In this document: piece by piece, positions 21,302 through 35,318 of the stretch
Layout: each line of letters starts with the position of its first letter
Numbering within the stretch: position 1 is the first letter of the stretch
NCBI GenBank assembly: GCA_030077755.1
Contig: JAQJZZ010000012.1
Coordinates: 1,674,001-1,738,000, forward strand
Reading direction: 5' to 3'
Source: Filosporella fistucella
Taxonomy: Eukaryota > Ascomycota > Leotiomycetes > Helotiales
DNA length: 64,000 nucleotides
Translations under genes and position numbers: made by a program
Notes under the pieces: generated by a model
The model's input: only the letters and a program-made list of their open reading frames with translations
Told to the model about the DNA's origin: nothing
Databases searched by the model: none

Positions 21302-24300
21302 TTAAAGATACGGCATGAACAATGCATCACACTGCGCCAAGTTTAAAGGGTTGACTGCCTTTGCAATCAGATCGATCACTGTCTGATTTGCAGGCAATGC
21401 GCCCGCTGGGCTCTGGGCCAGGCTCAAGGTTCTCTTCACGATGATTTCGCTGTTTGTTTGAACCGAATCTCTCAATTGTCCTTCCGGTAAAGTGCCTGTC
21501 CGATGACTACTGGTGAACCAATGAATCATTTCATCCCGAACGAACAAACTCAATTGTTGCTCCAACTCATACTCGGGCTCTGTGAGGCAGCGTGCAATAG
21601 CCATGATTGCACAGCTGTAGATACCTTCTGTGGCGAGAGGACCCATAAGTGTTTGGAGGTTGGGCGTGAGACGGAATGGCACTGGCTCAGGATTGTGGAA
21701 GAATGCCTTGCCAGCTGCCATACATGACATCAACTCCGAGGCCCAAATGTTTCCTGTAGAACGAGCGATGTTGAGTTTGTGTGGGTAACGATTGTGCATA
21801 TGGAGAATGTAAGTCATGAAGGTAACGGCAGCAAACTGATACGAGAATTGTCGTCTGAATAGCCAGAACTCGGAAAATGACGGGTATGTCTTCTGGAAGT
21901 ATTCAAGAGCTAGATCATGTGGTACCCACTTTTCTTGAATAGCCGTGAAGGTTTCCAATCGCGCAGGTAAAGTTTGTTCGAGGTGTTTCTGCATTATGTT
22001 AGTGTAATTATCTTGAATAATGCTCAAATGATATACCTTGGCCTCCACCAGTGCCCTCATCTTGTCCATTGTAAACAAAACTGGATCGTCCTTCGACATG
22101 CCACTCTTTCTGCAATGATCTTCGAAGACGCCTTGCAGTGATACATATGTCGGATCATCTTGTACCATTCGAATATGAGGAGCAAGAGGTACCATGAGCG
22201 GCAAGTGGAAGTTCAAATTTCTTCGTCGACTCTCTTTACGCTTGCTTAAGCTTCCATTGAAATGTCTAAAAAGCTGCAATATTCTTTCCTCTCGCCTGCA
22301 ATGACGGGCAGCAGGATGTTGGATGGCAAATGGGTGAACACTCCCATCGTGACCACGGATCTTCAGACGGCGATGGCAGACACCGATCCCTCGGACAAGA
22401 TCCACAATTGGCATGAACCGCTCGATCCGCACGAAATCTTGATGCTTATCTTTATGCTGAAGATACTGTCCAGGTACCTCAACATCATCGAATTTCTGGA
22501 ATCGGAATTCGCTCAGATGAAGACTAAAGCTTTCGAGATTTGCGAACGTTTGGCGCCTGTCTAGCTTCTCCTCAAATTTGTCACGCCATTTCCGGAGTTT
22601 GTGGATGTACTCATACATCGTGGGTTTTACTTTGACAAAGTCCTCTTCGAACGATGTACGAATGTGAGCAGGAAGAATTGTCTCTGCGAAGCGGGTGATG
22701 TTTGCTTCGGTGGCAGGAGGTAGTTTGACGTCTTGAGCGTATGAATTTGGCGCACGTCCGACATAGGAGAGAGCATCGTTGAGTAAAGCAGTAATCAGGC
22801 GGTACGCATCTTCATCAGGTGGGCATTTGAAGTGTTTCTGAATCTGGTCGACCATGGATTCCATTGAGAGCGCAAGAAGAGGGAATGCGGTTTTGAGAGT
22901 CGAAAGAATGTCATCGGCATAATCCCAGGGTTTCCTATTGGCAGGCGGGCTTGCTTGACCATTTGCTGGTTTCGCCGCAGCGTCTGAGGGAGTACTGCCA
23001 ATGCCACTCTTTTCTGACTCTTCTGTCTTGACGTTGGATCCTTCTGGGTTTGCAGTGCCGGGTCGTGATCCGGCTGCACTGTCTGGCCGTGTACTGGAGG
23101 GAGTCTCTTGCCGCTGCATGTTTGGAGAGCCATTTGGTTTCGCAGCCCCGTTAGGTCTTGCAGCCTTGTTTCTGCGCTCTCTTTCTTCTTTCTGGTCCTG
23201 AGCCTTCTTGATTGCAAGCATATCTTCCCTGTTAGTTCTCAATTGGAAGTACAGAGATTGGGGATAAGCTTTCGCGATCTTCGTGAGAATACCATGAGCT
23301 TTGGGAGCCTCTTTGTGACTCAAACCGGTGAGAAGTTGTGGGATGAAGGTAATCCAATACCACACGGGCGTCTCTCCCTTGTACTCGTCAAATTGTGAAG
23401 AGAGCGTGCCTTCCGGATCATCAAGACTCAGAAGCCATAAAATTCTGGTGAGAAGCTTTCTGGACTTGGCATTCTTGAAAAGCCCTGCGGCTTCAAGGTA
23501 GCAGCTCAATGCGTTCTTGGCGTATGTGAAATTGGTAGGATTCTCTTTGAAGAGACGATCGTTGTAGTATCCCCACTCAGCCCAGGCCTTTGGAAGCTTG
23601 ATATCGAAGAACAGAGCCATTCCATAAGCTTCTGCAGCCTCTTCCCGCTGACCCAGCTTCTCCAGAAACATTCCCTTGAGCGTGTAGAACTCGGCCTTCT
23701 GGTTAGGGCCAAAGTAGTTCAGATTCGTGTTATTGATAACATCAAGACCATTGCTCAACTCATGTGGATTTTGGTAATGACATTTCGCCTGTTCCCTCAG
23801 CTTCAAGAAAGCCTCCTGAATTTCAATGTTCGGCAAAGTGTAAATTCTGCTGAGTTGACTAATGCAAACCTCGGGCAATTGGTGCTTGCGAGCTACGTGG
23901 GCAAAACGATTGATGATCCAGGCAGTTTCATGGTAACCGCGATATGCGAATGAAGCACCACTGGCGCTCTGGCCTTGCGGTGGCAACAGTGCAAGGTAAG
24001 TACTGTTTATGAGACCGAAGATATGCTGTCTCCATGTGACCAGATCCTGCCATGCTGTAATATCATCCCAAACATTTGGAAGACGGTCTCGCCAGGTACC
24101 CAAAAGTAATTTGAGTTCTCCCGACTTGGCATCGAGGTTCTGCTGCGTAGTCTGAGCCAGGCTTTGACAAATGACACTGGCATCGTGAAGCTCGACAAGT
24201 TGTTGGAAGTTCTGCAGCAATGGGATATGGGCATTGGTGATGCGTTTTGGGAGCTGGTGCCATTTGCGAATGGAAAGTTGAATGGCTTCATCACAGACTT

Positions 24301-27300
24301 TACTGAACTCAACCGGAGTCTCGGTCTTGTTGTGAAGTTTGAGCAAAGACATGAATGCCTGGAAGAATGTTCGACGTGGAGTCGGGGCATCCATAACTCC
24401 TTTGATGATGTTGTCCAATGAGTCGCGATTTTCGGCCGAACTCCACATATCAACTTGCTTCCACGCGCATTCGAGAAGAAGGTCCTGGAAATTCTCATGC
24501 TTGGCGAAATCAGAAAGAATCTCCCATTGCTGGAGCTTTGTAGCACAGAGCACCCAGTGATCTTCCCACAACATGTACTCTCCTTGGGAAAATGGAAGCG
24601 CTCCGGTGCGAGCTTTGATTTGAGCTGCCTCGTACATATGCTGTGCCTTATCCCACATGCCATTCTGTTCATACGACAATGCGGTATTTGTTTCGACATA
24701 GAGACATCTTCGTCGCCATGTACCATAGAAGAGATCGTCCTCATTGAGTCCAGAGTAGAGCTCGACCAGTGCATCAAGATTGCTTTCTCGGACAAGAGCG
24801 CTGTCTATCTCAGGTTTGATCGCCGCATTCTCAAGTTGCACCAACGCCGTGTACCAGGCATCATAGGTCTTAGCCTCAAACTTGAGTACGTGCGGTGGAA
24901 TTTTGCATTCTGGCCATGCTCTCGCAGCACCTTCGAGAAGAGATTGAATGACATTCGGTCGTTTGTCAACTTGTCTCGAGTGATAATCTCTTGTGAGTAG
25001 AGAGACCATTCCTCTTTCTAAATCGCCTCTTTCATCCTTTGGTGTGGCAGCCCAGTACATGGGGAACAAAGCAACCCAAATTTCATGTGCCACATTTGGG
25101 TCCAAATGTTGCAATTGCGTGAGAGGATCAATGATATCTCTAACTCGTACATCTCCAACCTCGGCCAGGAAGCGTCGATGTTGAAGCATAAAAGTTTCGA
25201 ACTTGCTGTCGACCATCATGGTTGGCGTTCTCGAGTCGTTGGCGTATGTTTCAAAGAGCATGGAGACCGGCATGGTTCTGAAGTCCTCTTTGTGTAATTG
25301 AACGGAGCTATTCATGTCTACGGCCCCGAGCAAAAGCTGAGATGCTTGCGCAAGCCAGTATGATTCACCGAGCGTATCCCAGTTTTGAGCAATGATAACA
25401 TACGCTAGTCGTGCGCTTGCTGTTTTCGATTGACTCTTGTCAAAGATAGCCATGAATCTATTCCGCATATCAACGTCTTGTGCTCTGGTACCAATTAAGA
25501 AAGCATGCTCCATTCGGACAGTAAGCTCAGTCCGTGTAATCTTCGGGTCCTCGTAAATACGAATGACAAGCTCCAAGAACTTCATTAAGAGTGTTTGATC
25601 TGTGCGATTTTCGAATGTCAACATCTTGTGCAACACGGCAGTTTTCTCCTTCAATGTGGGCCATGAGCCTTCTGATTTGAAGACCCAAGTCTCAACCATG
25701 TCGAGAATCTTGAGACAGAGGGGATTGCTCATTGACTTTTCAACAAGTGTGGCGAGGACACTCAAAAACGGTCGCCTATTGTCGCCAAGAACATCCATAC
25801 GCATTGAAATAACATCGATAGCCTTGAGCATAAGACCTGTTTGAATCTCAAGGTCATAAGCATTCATGACTCCAGCTGCTTCTGCTTCTCCAGGTCGTGG
25901 AGGGCCAGCCAGTCCAGATTGTCCAACAAGAGCATTGTAATGACCGACATGTTCACGCGCAAGCTTACCCTGCAGGGCTTTCATGATTTGAGGGATGTGC
26001 TGATCCATTTCAGAAGGCTTCCGCTGTGCCAGAGTCCACAAAATATTGATTCCCGAAATGTAATTGTTGGCTGAAAGCATTTCTGTGGAGACTGTGGATA
26101 GGAAGGTGATGATCTCAGATGTAGATGCCTCGGCTTCTCCTTCGGCATCTGCATCCTCCATTGGCACATCATCTGGAACTGCATCGAGAATACGCTTGAG
26201 AAGGGGCTTCAATTTTCGTTCTTCGTCCGTCTTCTCATCGGCAGCATGCAAGCAATCTTGAAGTTCAGGATTGCTGGACTTCAATGATTTATCTAGAATG
26301 CGTTGAAGCGCAGGCATGTTTTGGTTGATCCAAGCATCGGATTTGAAGTTGACAATGATTCTTACAATTTGGAGTGTGTTGACCATATTGGTGATAAACT
26401 TTTCGTCTGGCTTCTCGGTATCAGTGTGCTCATGAGCAAGTGCGGCTGTGGTACGATCACTGGCCAGAATCTGCTCCGTCACATTCGGGAAAAGGTCTAC
26501 CAAGGATTCTCCCCAGTATTGCGGCTGGAGGAGGCCATAAAGAAGAGCGATGGCTTTCTTGCACATCTCAACAGAAGATGTCGGCGGCATAGGAGTTTGT
26601 GATGCAGCTGGGTCCTTCAGCTTGGCAGAAGGCAGAGGAAATCTCTCGGTGAGCGAAGCAATGAACTCCACCAGATATTTGATCATCTTCGTTTGAACAA
26701 CTGGCTGAATCTTGTATTCTGGACGATCAACAACACCACCCGAAGAGCCAGGCTTCGATGGTGATGGAGAAGACATTTGTGTGTCTCCCAGAGACTCGAG
26801 CTTTCGCTTCTTAGTGTTGGGTGACTCTGAGAATGCACGAGCCGGGGAGGAGCCTTTTCCCTCGACACGCTTCTGCTCCCATTGCCAAATCAATGTCATT
26901 AAGCTAAGAACCAATTTCTTGCTCTCGTTTGAAGGATTAGGTGGTGGTGCAATTTTGCGTAGAGACGCGACAATGAGGTTGATAAACTTGTCCCGAGATT
27001 CGTAGAACAAGTCCGGATGCTTGACCAAGAAATGGAAAATGCTTGTCATTTGTGGCACGTTTTGACCTTCCTCGGAAAGTATGCGACGAGGACCTGCAGC
27101 CCAAACTGGATTTCTGTCACCTGGTGATGCATTGCAACGCTTTGGAAGTACTGGGCCGATAAGCTCGAGCGCCTGGGTTACCAATGCACGGCCTTCGTTT
27201 TGGTTAGTCTTCAGGAGGGAGAAATAGACCTGCTGAACGATCTTGGCCGGTGTCTCATAATGCGCAATGAAGTAACCAATGACCACATATGCAGCATGTT

Positions 27301-30300
27301 TGTTGATGACATCTTCCAGTCGAATGTAGGTCCAGCCAAACTTGATAATATCCTTTCTGGCGTCCAGCATGGTGGCGTGGTGATATTTCACAAGCATTGC
27401 GGTGAGCTGGAGGACTTCCATTCGAGTGTGGTCGATTCCTGGCTGGGTCAAATCATCACTGGATTCTGGATTAACTTTCCATATCTTCGTGTGTATCGAT
27501 TCGATTACAGCTTTGTCAATGAGACGCGGACTGCGGTTGGGACTTGATTGTCTTGCCAGTCGCATGACGTCCATGGCAACAATGGGGTTGACGATGTTGC
27601 GCAATAAGAATGCCTTTGTCTTCTGAGATGCGCTCTTTCCAGCATAGATATCTAAACTTCGCATCACCAATGTTTTCCAATAATCAATTGAGTCCGAAGA
27701 GATGATTCGATCATAGATGTAACGGAAAAATGTTTGACTGGGCTTGAAGTCGTCTGCAGTAATAGCTTCCACCAAGCCAAATAGAGCATCGAAATCTTTG
27801 GGGTGATATTCAAGGAATTTGGTAAAAATTACCATAAGCTGTTCCCCCGCCTGTTCTGCGGCAAGACGCAAGTTCGGTGGCAAATCACATGAGCGGAGAT
27901 GTCTTTCCAGATTCTTGCCCACAAGCTTGAACCATGTCATGTTCTCTTTCTTTTCCATCCACTCGCTAGTCTTGTCATTTCCAAACATGGAAATGGAATG
28001 CATGATGTTGATTGCATTGATGACAGCGGTGTATCTGCTTTCTTTGTTCTCTTGACCCATGTCTCCGCAATTCTTGATCAACGACTCGACGCCAGTGACG
28101 ACGACTTGGCGTAGAGGTCCGCTTTCTGGATGCTCCAGTACTTGCGCTAAGAAACGTCCATACTTCTGCTCCTCGATCTTGCCGAGCAACATTAGCCATA
28201 CCTCGTTCGGATACTTGTTTAAATATTTGTACAACGGAGCACGGAATGGACTGTATCGAGTACGTCTAAGTTTCTCTTCGAGGTCCAAGACGGTGTCAAT
28301 GAGTCGCTCTTTGAAGTGCTCAGCGGCGGGAGGAAGGAGGTGGAAGATATTGAAAACAGCAGCAATGATCTTCATTTGTTCATTTTGGCCGATCAAGTGG
28401 AATGATATTCGTTGAAGCATGGCCGGTTCCGCGAGGACTTTGATGTGATCAAGCAATCGGGATCCAATTTCGACCTTGAAATATGTTGTTAAAAGTTGTA
28501 GCAAACGAGCCAAGCCATCAAGCCCGTGTGTGCTCAACCGCCGCGGGTCCTGGAGATTCGCCAATACAGGTCGGAGACCGTTCTGCAAGAGATCTTTGGG
28601 GAGCTTGGTTGTCTGCAACAACACGACTTTCAAAGCATCATTGGCTGCTTCGATAGTTTGTTGCGATTCCAGGTAGAGACATTTGAAGAACACAGAAACA
28701 ATCTTTGTCCTAGTTGGGTTATTCGGACCTTGTTGGAAGGCATCGAAACCCATGGCGGTTGTCAGCATCTTGATACATGCCACCCTGAGGTTGATGATAG
28801 ACTCATGGGTTCTGTGCTCCGCAGGCTTTCCGGCAAGAGAATCATCAGGTGCATCTGCCAGTGCCAAAGATTCCATGAGCAGTCGGTTGAGATTGTCGTC
28901 GAATGTGACATAATCAGATTTCAGACCCATGAAATATGTCATAGCATCGATGTATCCTATTTGGACAGGGAATGGAAGAGCTCGAAGTGGTTTGGCGTAG
29001 AGGGGAGATAAACCTCTATCCTTACTAGGCTCGAGCAATTCGTAGATCTCGACCCCAATTTCCCCAGCCATGATCTCGAGAGCTCGTTTTGTTGCTTCTC
29101 TGACATGACGATTCATGTGACTCAATTCTGTATTCAAGATTAAACAAAGATGACCTAGTTTTGTCTTTGTTTGCGGAGGAGGGCGGTCCTCCAGGTCAGT
29201 TTTGGAGGCTCCCTTGGTGCATCGATGCAGAAGAATTTCGAGAGTCTCTTGAGCACAGATTCGAGTCTTGGCAGGAAGGTCAGGCGGCATATCTTTGATA
29301 ACATACAAGAGTGCCTTGACAAACTCAAGTTGTCGGCTCTTTACCCAAGAATCACCTAGATTGATCTTGGTGATCATGAAGTTGATCCCTAGGCTTCCAC
29401 CTGTTTTGGAGAACCATTCTTCTTCGTAACAGTTGTGGCAGAAAAGATTGCTCATGTACGTGAAGAAAGAGAGACGATAAACATCAGATTCCGATCCAAA
29501 AATGATGGCAGTAGACTCGAATATCTCTTTCAGCGCAAGCTCCGCAGCTTCTCGCACCTCAACCACATCAGATGACAAGCACTCGACAATAGCATCGCCG
29601 ATCACCCTATCTTCGATACAAAGCGGTCCCTCTCCAGACTTAACATTGAAAGGGAGACTTTTGTGCCTCATTTCGGCCAATGCTCGTCCAACTTCCAGGA
29701 TGGTGAAGTGTTTGCACATGTTGATCAACAGTGTTCTTGCCTCAGCAGCAAATTCGCTGAGAGATAACGAAAACATGACTGCCTTGATCAATTTCTTCAA
29801 CATCATGTCCTGGCCATCTTTCTTGAACACGGATTTCTCTCGCTCCGATGATTCGAGAATGGACAGATCAGCCTCGCATTTCCCTGACAAGAGGTCCTGA
29901 GCCTGCAGACGAACGAGTCTACCAAAATCATCCGGCACGTTGTCAAGTCCAAGTCGAAGCTTGAGTTGTGTTTTGATAAAATGAAGAGCTTGCTTTTTGT
30001 AGTACAGATCTGACTTCTTGGCAGCGGCTCCCTTTGGAATTTCCATCAGTTTACCAATGGCAAGATCGATACCAATTTCCGCGGGGAAAGCTCTGTCCTT
30101 CTTGGAGCCGATGAGCTTCAAGTCAAAACTGGCAAGATCATCAGAGAATTGTTGAAAAGTCAGAGCTGGTGCACCAGTCATAAATTTGCGGTTGCGCCCA
30201 CCAAGCTTCCCCAGGATTCTCATAGTCGTGTGAGCGTGAAAATGGCTGTATGGTGTAGGGCGAAGGTGATCGAAAAGGGCTGTCATCAATTCATCAATGA

Positions 30301-32990
30301 CCGGTGCCATAATTGGGTCCAGGTAGTCAGCCGTCAAGTTGTCCACACAGAGCTCCAGCGTTCGCAGTCCTTGGCCAACAAGATCGGAACCAGCTCTTAA
30401 AGCTACCACCAAAGGTCTCATCAGGTAGCTGAGATGAGGCAGAAGATTACTCAATCGTGCTGGGACAGTGAGACACAACTCGACATAAAGATCACGATCA
30501 GACGGCTTTCGAGCTGCGAGGAGCAAGTTGTTCAAGACTTCGAGTAGCATCTCAAGCAGTGGAAGTATTTGTTTGTAGAGGTGTTCGAACTTTCCGCCAC
30601 CAATGCTTCGGAACAGCGACCTGAGGAGGAGGAAGTAGTTCATTGGTTCTTCTGCGGTTGTTGACAGCTCAATGGATTTGGTGACAATGTCAAGAACGTG
30701 TGGTAGGAGGACCTGCTCATTCTGGTTGGAGAACAATGTGACAGCCATGAAAGCAAGCTTGAATAATCGAAGAAGAATCGACGACTTCTTTACATCAGCT
30801 GTTCCGACTTCATGTATTCGGTCCATAAGAAATTTCAGAAGCATTCCGGCAAAGCTGGGAGATGTGGCTTCGCTTGCAAGAAAGAATTGCGGTACGTGGA
30901 GGAGTGCTGTGTGCTCGAAGATCATGTCGTACAGAATTGGGATCTGTTCGTGGAAAACTTCGTGGAAGGTAGCGGGATCAATGCAGTGAAACACAGTGGC
31001 GAAGGTTTCCAATAGGTCCTTCTCTTCTTTACTGCTTGAGATCATGTAATGATTCGCCATGAACTCGACGGGCGAAGAATACTGTGACTCCGTTGCTGGC
31101 TTTTCGATTTCATAGTACCGGAATACATATGCACCTTCACGGAACAGCTTGATGATGACTTGCACTTCCTCCGCAGTAAAGCCGTATGATACCTCTTGCC
31201 AGTGTGGAGGGGCGTTGGCAGGATCGATTGGAGTGGCTGTGTTACAAGCTTTCAATTGATAGAATGTGTTTTTCAACCCATTCATCAGGTTCTTGAACAG
31301 GAATTTATTGTCAGCAACTGGATCAGCTCCGCGGTCTCGAGGGTTGGAGGTTTTGATTGGCATAGCCGTAAAGATGTCAATCTCATCCCAATCTGGCGGA
31401 TGTTCCTTATCAGCTAGATAGTTGTCTGGCGTACTATCTTGTGCTTGTTGCGCATAAAGCTTCGAGAGTTTGACCGCGTTCGGGTATTGACGGTTCATGG
31501 CAGCAAATTTGTCTCCAATCGCGTTCAAGATCATGATCAGGTAGTGGCGAGCATCCGCTTTGTTGGGCATCTTCGCAATGCATTCTGCCATATTCAGAAG
31601 CAGCTTGGCACTCATAGTCTGAAAGCTGGTGCCAGGGAAACTGTCTTGCAGATTTCGTGTATAGACTTCCACAGTCTTTTTGATTTGCTGAGGCTCCAGA
31701 GCATCTCGTACGTGGTGAATCAAATCCGCGAGCATGCTATACGCAAGAGGCCGCATAGTCTCGTAGACTGTTAAGCCGTCACCAATCAAGGTTCTCTCGT
31801 CCAAGAGTTCATCAATCTTGCTCAGGAATATCTTCCGAAAATTGAAATTAATGATGTGCCGAATAGCTACCAAGAGCTCTTTTCTCGCGCCTGATTTTTC
31901 GCGGGGACAGTCCTGTAATAATCGCACAACAATTGTCGGGAGTGTAGGCAGGAAATCAGTAAGTTGCTGTGAGTATACCCGAAGAAGATATGCCAGAAAA
32001 CTCATGGTCTTGACTTGGGCGGTAATAAATTCTCCAAACGCAGCTCGATTTCGAATGTTGGGGCTGACTCCTGTGAAAATCGTCTTCTTTGCTGCCGCTT
32101 CGGCATGGGCTTGCTCTTGAGGTTTCGCTTGGAGGAGGAGCACGCTCTTGATCAAAGGTACAAAGAGCTTGACATTTGGCGCAACTGTTTGTCTGTATAC
32201 CTGAAATATAGAGACCACAATAATTGGGCATTCTGCTAGCACCTTGAACGATTGCATACCTTTCAGCAGCGGTCGTGTCTGCTGTTGTGGGTCTGCCCCC
32301 AGGTCTGATACCGAGGTCACAGGAGATCCAGGTCTAGGAGAGTTTTGGTATGTCTGCGAGCCTCCGGGCGTTGAAGGCACCGCAGAGGGATTGTCCAACT
32401 GATCTCTCACCACTGATTCCATCTGATCGAATAATTCTTGAATAAGTGTGAGGAAGGGCTGGACCTTTTCTTGCAGCACCTTCGTCTGGTGTCGCATGAT
32501 ATCCATAATGGTCTTAACACATAGCGACGCATTTTCTTCGTTGTCTGTTCTCACCAAGTTCATCAAAACGTCGACTACTTCTTCTGCATATGGCTCGAAG
32601 GCTTCTGGAGGACTGGATGGTAGGCGGTGGATGATTTCGAGTACACAATTCCTCAATCTCTATCTGAGGGGTTAGATCGGTCACACAAGTTACGGATGGG
32701 GTACAGACCTGTTCCGCTGATGTGCTGATGAAAACTGGAGGACCTTTTAAGCAGTTGATGAAGATGGGCACAAGCATCTTCAAGAACCGTGGGTATATGG
32801 GACCGGTAATGTAATGGTCCAGGTCATTTCGAAGCTGGGCAGCTGCCTCCAGCTTGACCTTGACATCTAGAGATCAGAGTTAGCTTTGATCCATCAAGAC
32901 GTATCTGCCCGTCTTAATCTAGAAAAGCGAAATACCAGAATCTGCAGACGTCAGTCGCTGAACGACATTGTCTATAGTGTTTGAAGACAT
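21302..32990 (-). CDS. TRA1: Tra1, PIKK-related subunit of SAGA and NuA4
   Basis: Giant scaffold that binds activators and recruits the SAGA and NuA4 histone acetyltransferase complexes in the nucleus. Exons: 32936-32990 ([17 protein letters not shown]), 32709-32866, 22037-32659 and 21302-21988, for ~3,840 aa, close to yeast Tra1 (3,744). The body is HEAT/TPR-like helical repeats. The FAT region lies around 24,900-23,200. An acidic/low-complexity linker ([18 protein letters not shown]) precedes the PI3K-like domain, which starts near [14 protein letters not shown] and lacks the usual kinase catalytic motifs, as in all Tra1/TRRAP. The FATC tail ends [16 protein letters not shown]. Intron 21989-22036 is 48 nt, in frame and without a stop, so an uninterrupted reading adds 16 spurious residues. 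The acceptor before exon 3 is the second of two tandem AGs (cagatag). Confidence 0.96.
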
Positions 32991-33934
32991 GGCTGCGTCC
33001 TTCCACACGGCGCAAGCCTTCACGAATATGGCGGCATTCGATGTTGGGGTCGAGGCTGTACCAGCGGGGAGTATGCAGAGGGAATCGCGATACAGTCTCG
33101 AGAAGCTTCACTGAGTGCGGCCAGAAGAAATGGTAGGGCTCAGGGAAAGAGTTCGGTCGAAAAAAGTCGTGGATTCGTGATTAATATTCTGCGTAGTATT
33201 TGCAAGTCGTTACAAAGGAATGAAAAGGTGGTCGCGCTGCTGGTGTTGGGAGAAGGTATTAGGTATCGTGAAAATGGTAGAGCCTTGTTGCACTGAGAGC
33301 CGCCTCGCGACTTTCAATCACTTTCAGTACGAGATGGGGGCTCCTCTGACCCTGAAAATTCTAAGTCATGTGATGCGGGAACTCTAGCGGCCGATCTTCC
33401 GCTTCACGTCACGTCAAGATAGGTAAGGTCACGGTGTGGACCCCACACCCAAAACCGCGACACCACACGCCCGAAGTGGTGGGACTTATACCCCGAATTC
33501 AGCTATCAATTAGCATTCAAACAACGCACAAGCTAGATCATGTGAAAATATTCTGATATCACTGAGCTCGGTGGTATTTTATCGACAAGCTTTACTCTAC
33601 AGTTTTCAGAATACACGTACTTGCTTTTGTAAGGTAACTCCCTGAAGATCGAGCAAACTTATTACTGAATTTGTCGTTTATTTTATAATATTGACTATAT
33701 AGTTTTTCGGTTCGCGCTTCCTATCAACCACATATTCGGTCACTAAGTAGAATTTCTCTGCCTAGCATAGTCTCAACGACAAAATTACACCCTTCCCCAA
33801 GAGAACGCCAGATACCAACTCCGCCTCGCTATCTGGCTCGCTCCAAATTCTCTCTGCCATTGCCATGAATAGTAGCAATCATACCCTCGTATACCAGAGC
33901 CCTAGTAGATGTAGAGCCTTGCGTAACAGGTCTT
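32991..33934. promoter_or_regulatory. TRA1 upstream region with CRE-like sites and GC-rich inverted repeats
   Basis: About 940 bases between the TRA1 start and the end of the RBR gene. At ~33405-33417 the overlapping cacgtcacgtc gives two CRE/ATF-type TGACGT-like cores on the minus strand. At 33433-33449 GGTGTGG ACC CCACACC is a perfect 7-bp inverted repeat, followed within 15 bases by CACCAC...GTGGTG. These are candidate factor-binding sites; the role is inferred from position only. Confidence 0.4.
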
Positions 33935-35169
33935 CACGGGCATGCATTGCGATGATCAGCATCCCAGCCACTCCATTTTTGAAGACGCCTCCAACAGAAG
34001 GTACAATGACATTGGGTAAGTATATTCTGTTAGAATTAAATGGTGATTGTGTGGTGTCGAATACATACACTCCCTATGCGAGCATTCATAATTTCTTGAA
34101 ATTGGTACGCTACAACCAAGACAGTGTTTGCATGCGTGCTTTGGAAAGCTTTCGGTCCCAGGATCTTTTCAAATCTGCTGGAAACTGCTCTCTGATATTT
34201 CTTCCAATCCATTAAATGCTGCCTCGTCCGAGATAATCTTGTATTTATTTCTAGATTCGAAACTGGGATGGATGGCATTGATGAATATTTTCACCTTCCT
34301 GATCGCCTTCCCAGTGATGCTGAAATCAGCTTTGGTGCCTTGATCAAAGTGATCGCAAGCCAATTCATAATGCCAGAAATTCTTATAATTGTAGCACATT
34401 GCACATTTGCACGTCGTACAGATCATTATTGGACTTTTCCCTTCGTGGATCTGTCCATTCGGACATTTGACGCACCATATAAAATCAAGAACATTCTCAA
34501 GATGGTCTCTAAGTTTTGATTCTTTGCATCTAGAGAAATGAGCTTCTAATATTCACCAGAAAGGGATTAGAACTTATCGCATACTTTTTGTCAGTCCTTC
34601 GACTCGCATGTTGCTTCACGTCGGATCTCGTAGGCTTGCAAGAACATTCTGGGCAGTTTAAACTCTTCAGGTTACCAGCGCTGATTTTATACTCGATCCA
34701 ATGTTTTGTACAACTTTTGCAGGTCATGGCTGGATGATGACATGGTCTCGTGATGGCCGGGCTGGGAAAGCAATTTGAAGGGTATGTTGTCAAGCAAAAG
34801 ATACACTTTCGAGGATTTTCATCGTTTTGTCCGGTTGAAGGACTTGATCTTGTTGATTTTTTGAAGATCAGTATCTCAGCTTCGACCAGAAAGATAGCTT
34901 TCCATACCTTGTGATGGGAAACTCATCGCTCTCGAAGGACTTCTTATGTTGGGAACAAATGGAGTTGATGGCGCTTCTCCATTGTCCCATGAGCAGGTCT
35001 TGAACATGTCCGCGGTAATATCAAGTTTCGTCCAAGTCACCAGTACTTGTGGAATGATCTGGAGTCTCAAAACATGAAAATGCGTTGAATCTGCACGCGA
35101 GGTCAAATGCAATATACAGATCTGTAGCTTCGTAGCGCGAAAGAGAATCATCGAAAGAAATTCATGCAC
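33935..35169 (-). CDS. RBR-type (RING1-IBR-RING2) E3 ubiquitin ligase-like gene, exon joins unresolved
   Basis: Three zinc modules appear in order. RING1 is near 34807-34585: CIFCLTTYPS, CHHPAMTCKSCTKHWI and NCPECSC. IBR follows: FIWCVKCPNGQIHEG, MICTTCKCAMCYN, FWHYELACDHFD. RING2 is CKHCLGCSVPISRNYECSHREC, then QCHCTFCW, ending HRNACP and a stop at 33935-33937. Intron 34530-34584 (55 nt, branch ttctaat) restores the frame between RING1 and IBR. A 156-nt intron 34139-34294 would remove a TGA and join IRK to HACKHC. The last join (GTATGT donor near 34063-34068, acceptor ctaacag) gives the wrong phase, so one real lesion or an error may exist. The 5' part (candidate ATG at 35169, donor after FPSQ) is also unresolved. 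By family it would transfer ubiquitin via the RING2 cysteine. Confidence 0.6.
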
Positions 35170-35318
35170 AAGTGATTCAAAACCGAAGCTAAAGTTCCTA
35201 GCCTAGGAGAACGATTCCCACTTTGATCTGGTATAGACGACTTGTTCTCTTGCGCCAACTACAATTATGACATGTTACACCACTAGCATCTTTTTGTGGC
35301 TAGAAAACCTAAAGCTAT

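Noticed and set aside
22262..22564. 100-codon plus-strand frame inside TRA1, and the many similar plus frames in 21.5-32.7 kb
   Set aside because: They are antisense shadows of the TRA1 coding sequence, with no independent features.
33865..34215. 116-codon plus-strand frame
   Set aside because: It is antisense to the RING2 part of the RBR gene, whose zinc ligands explain the sequence better.
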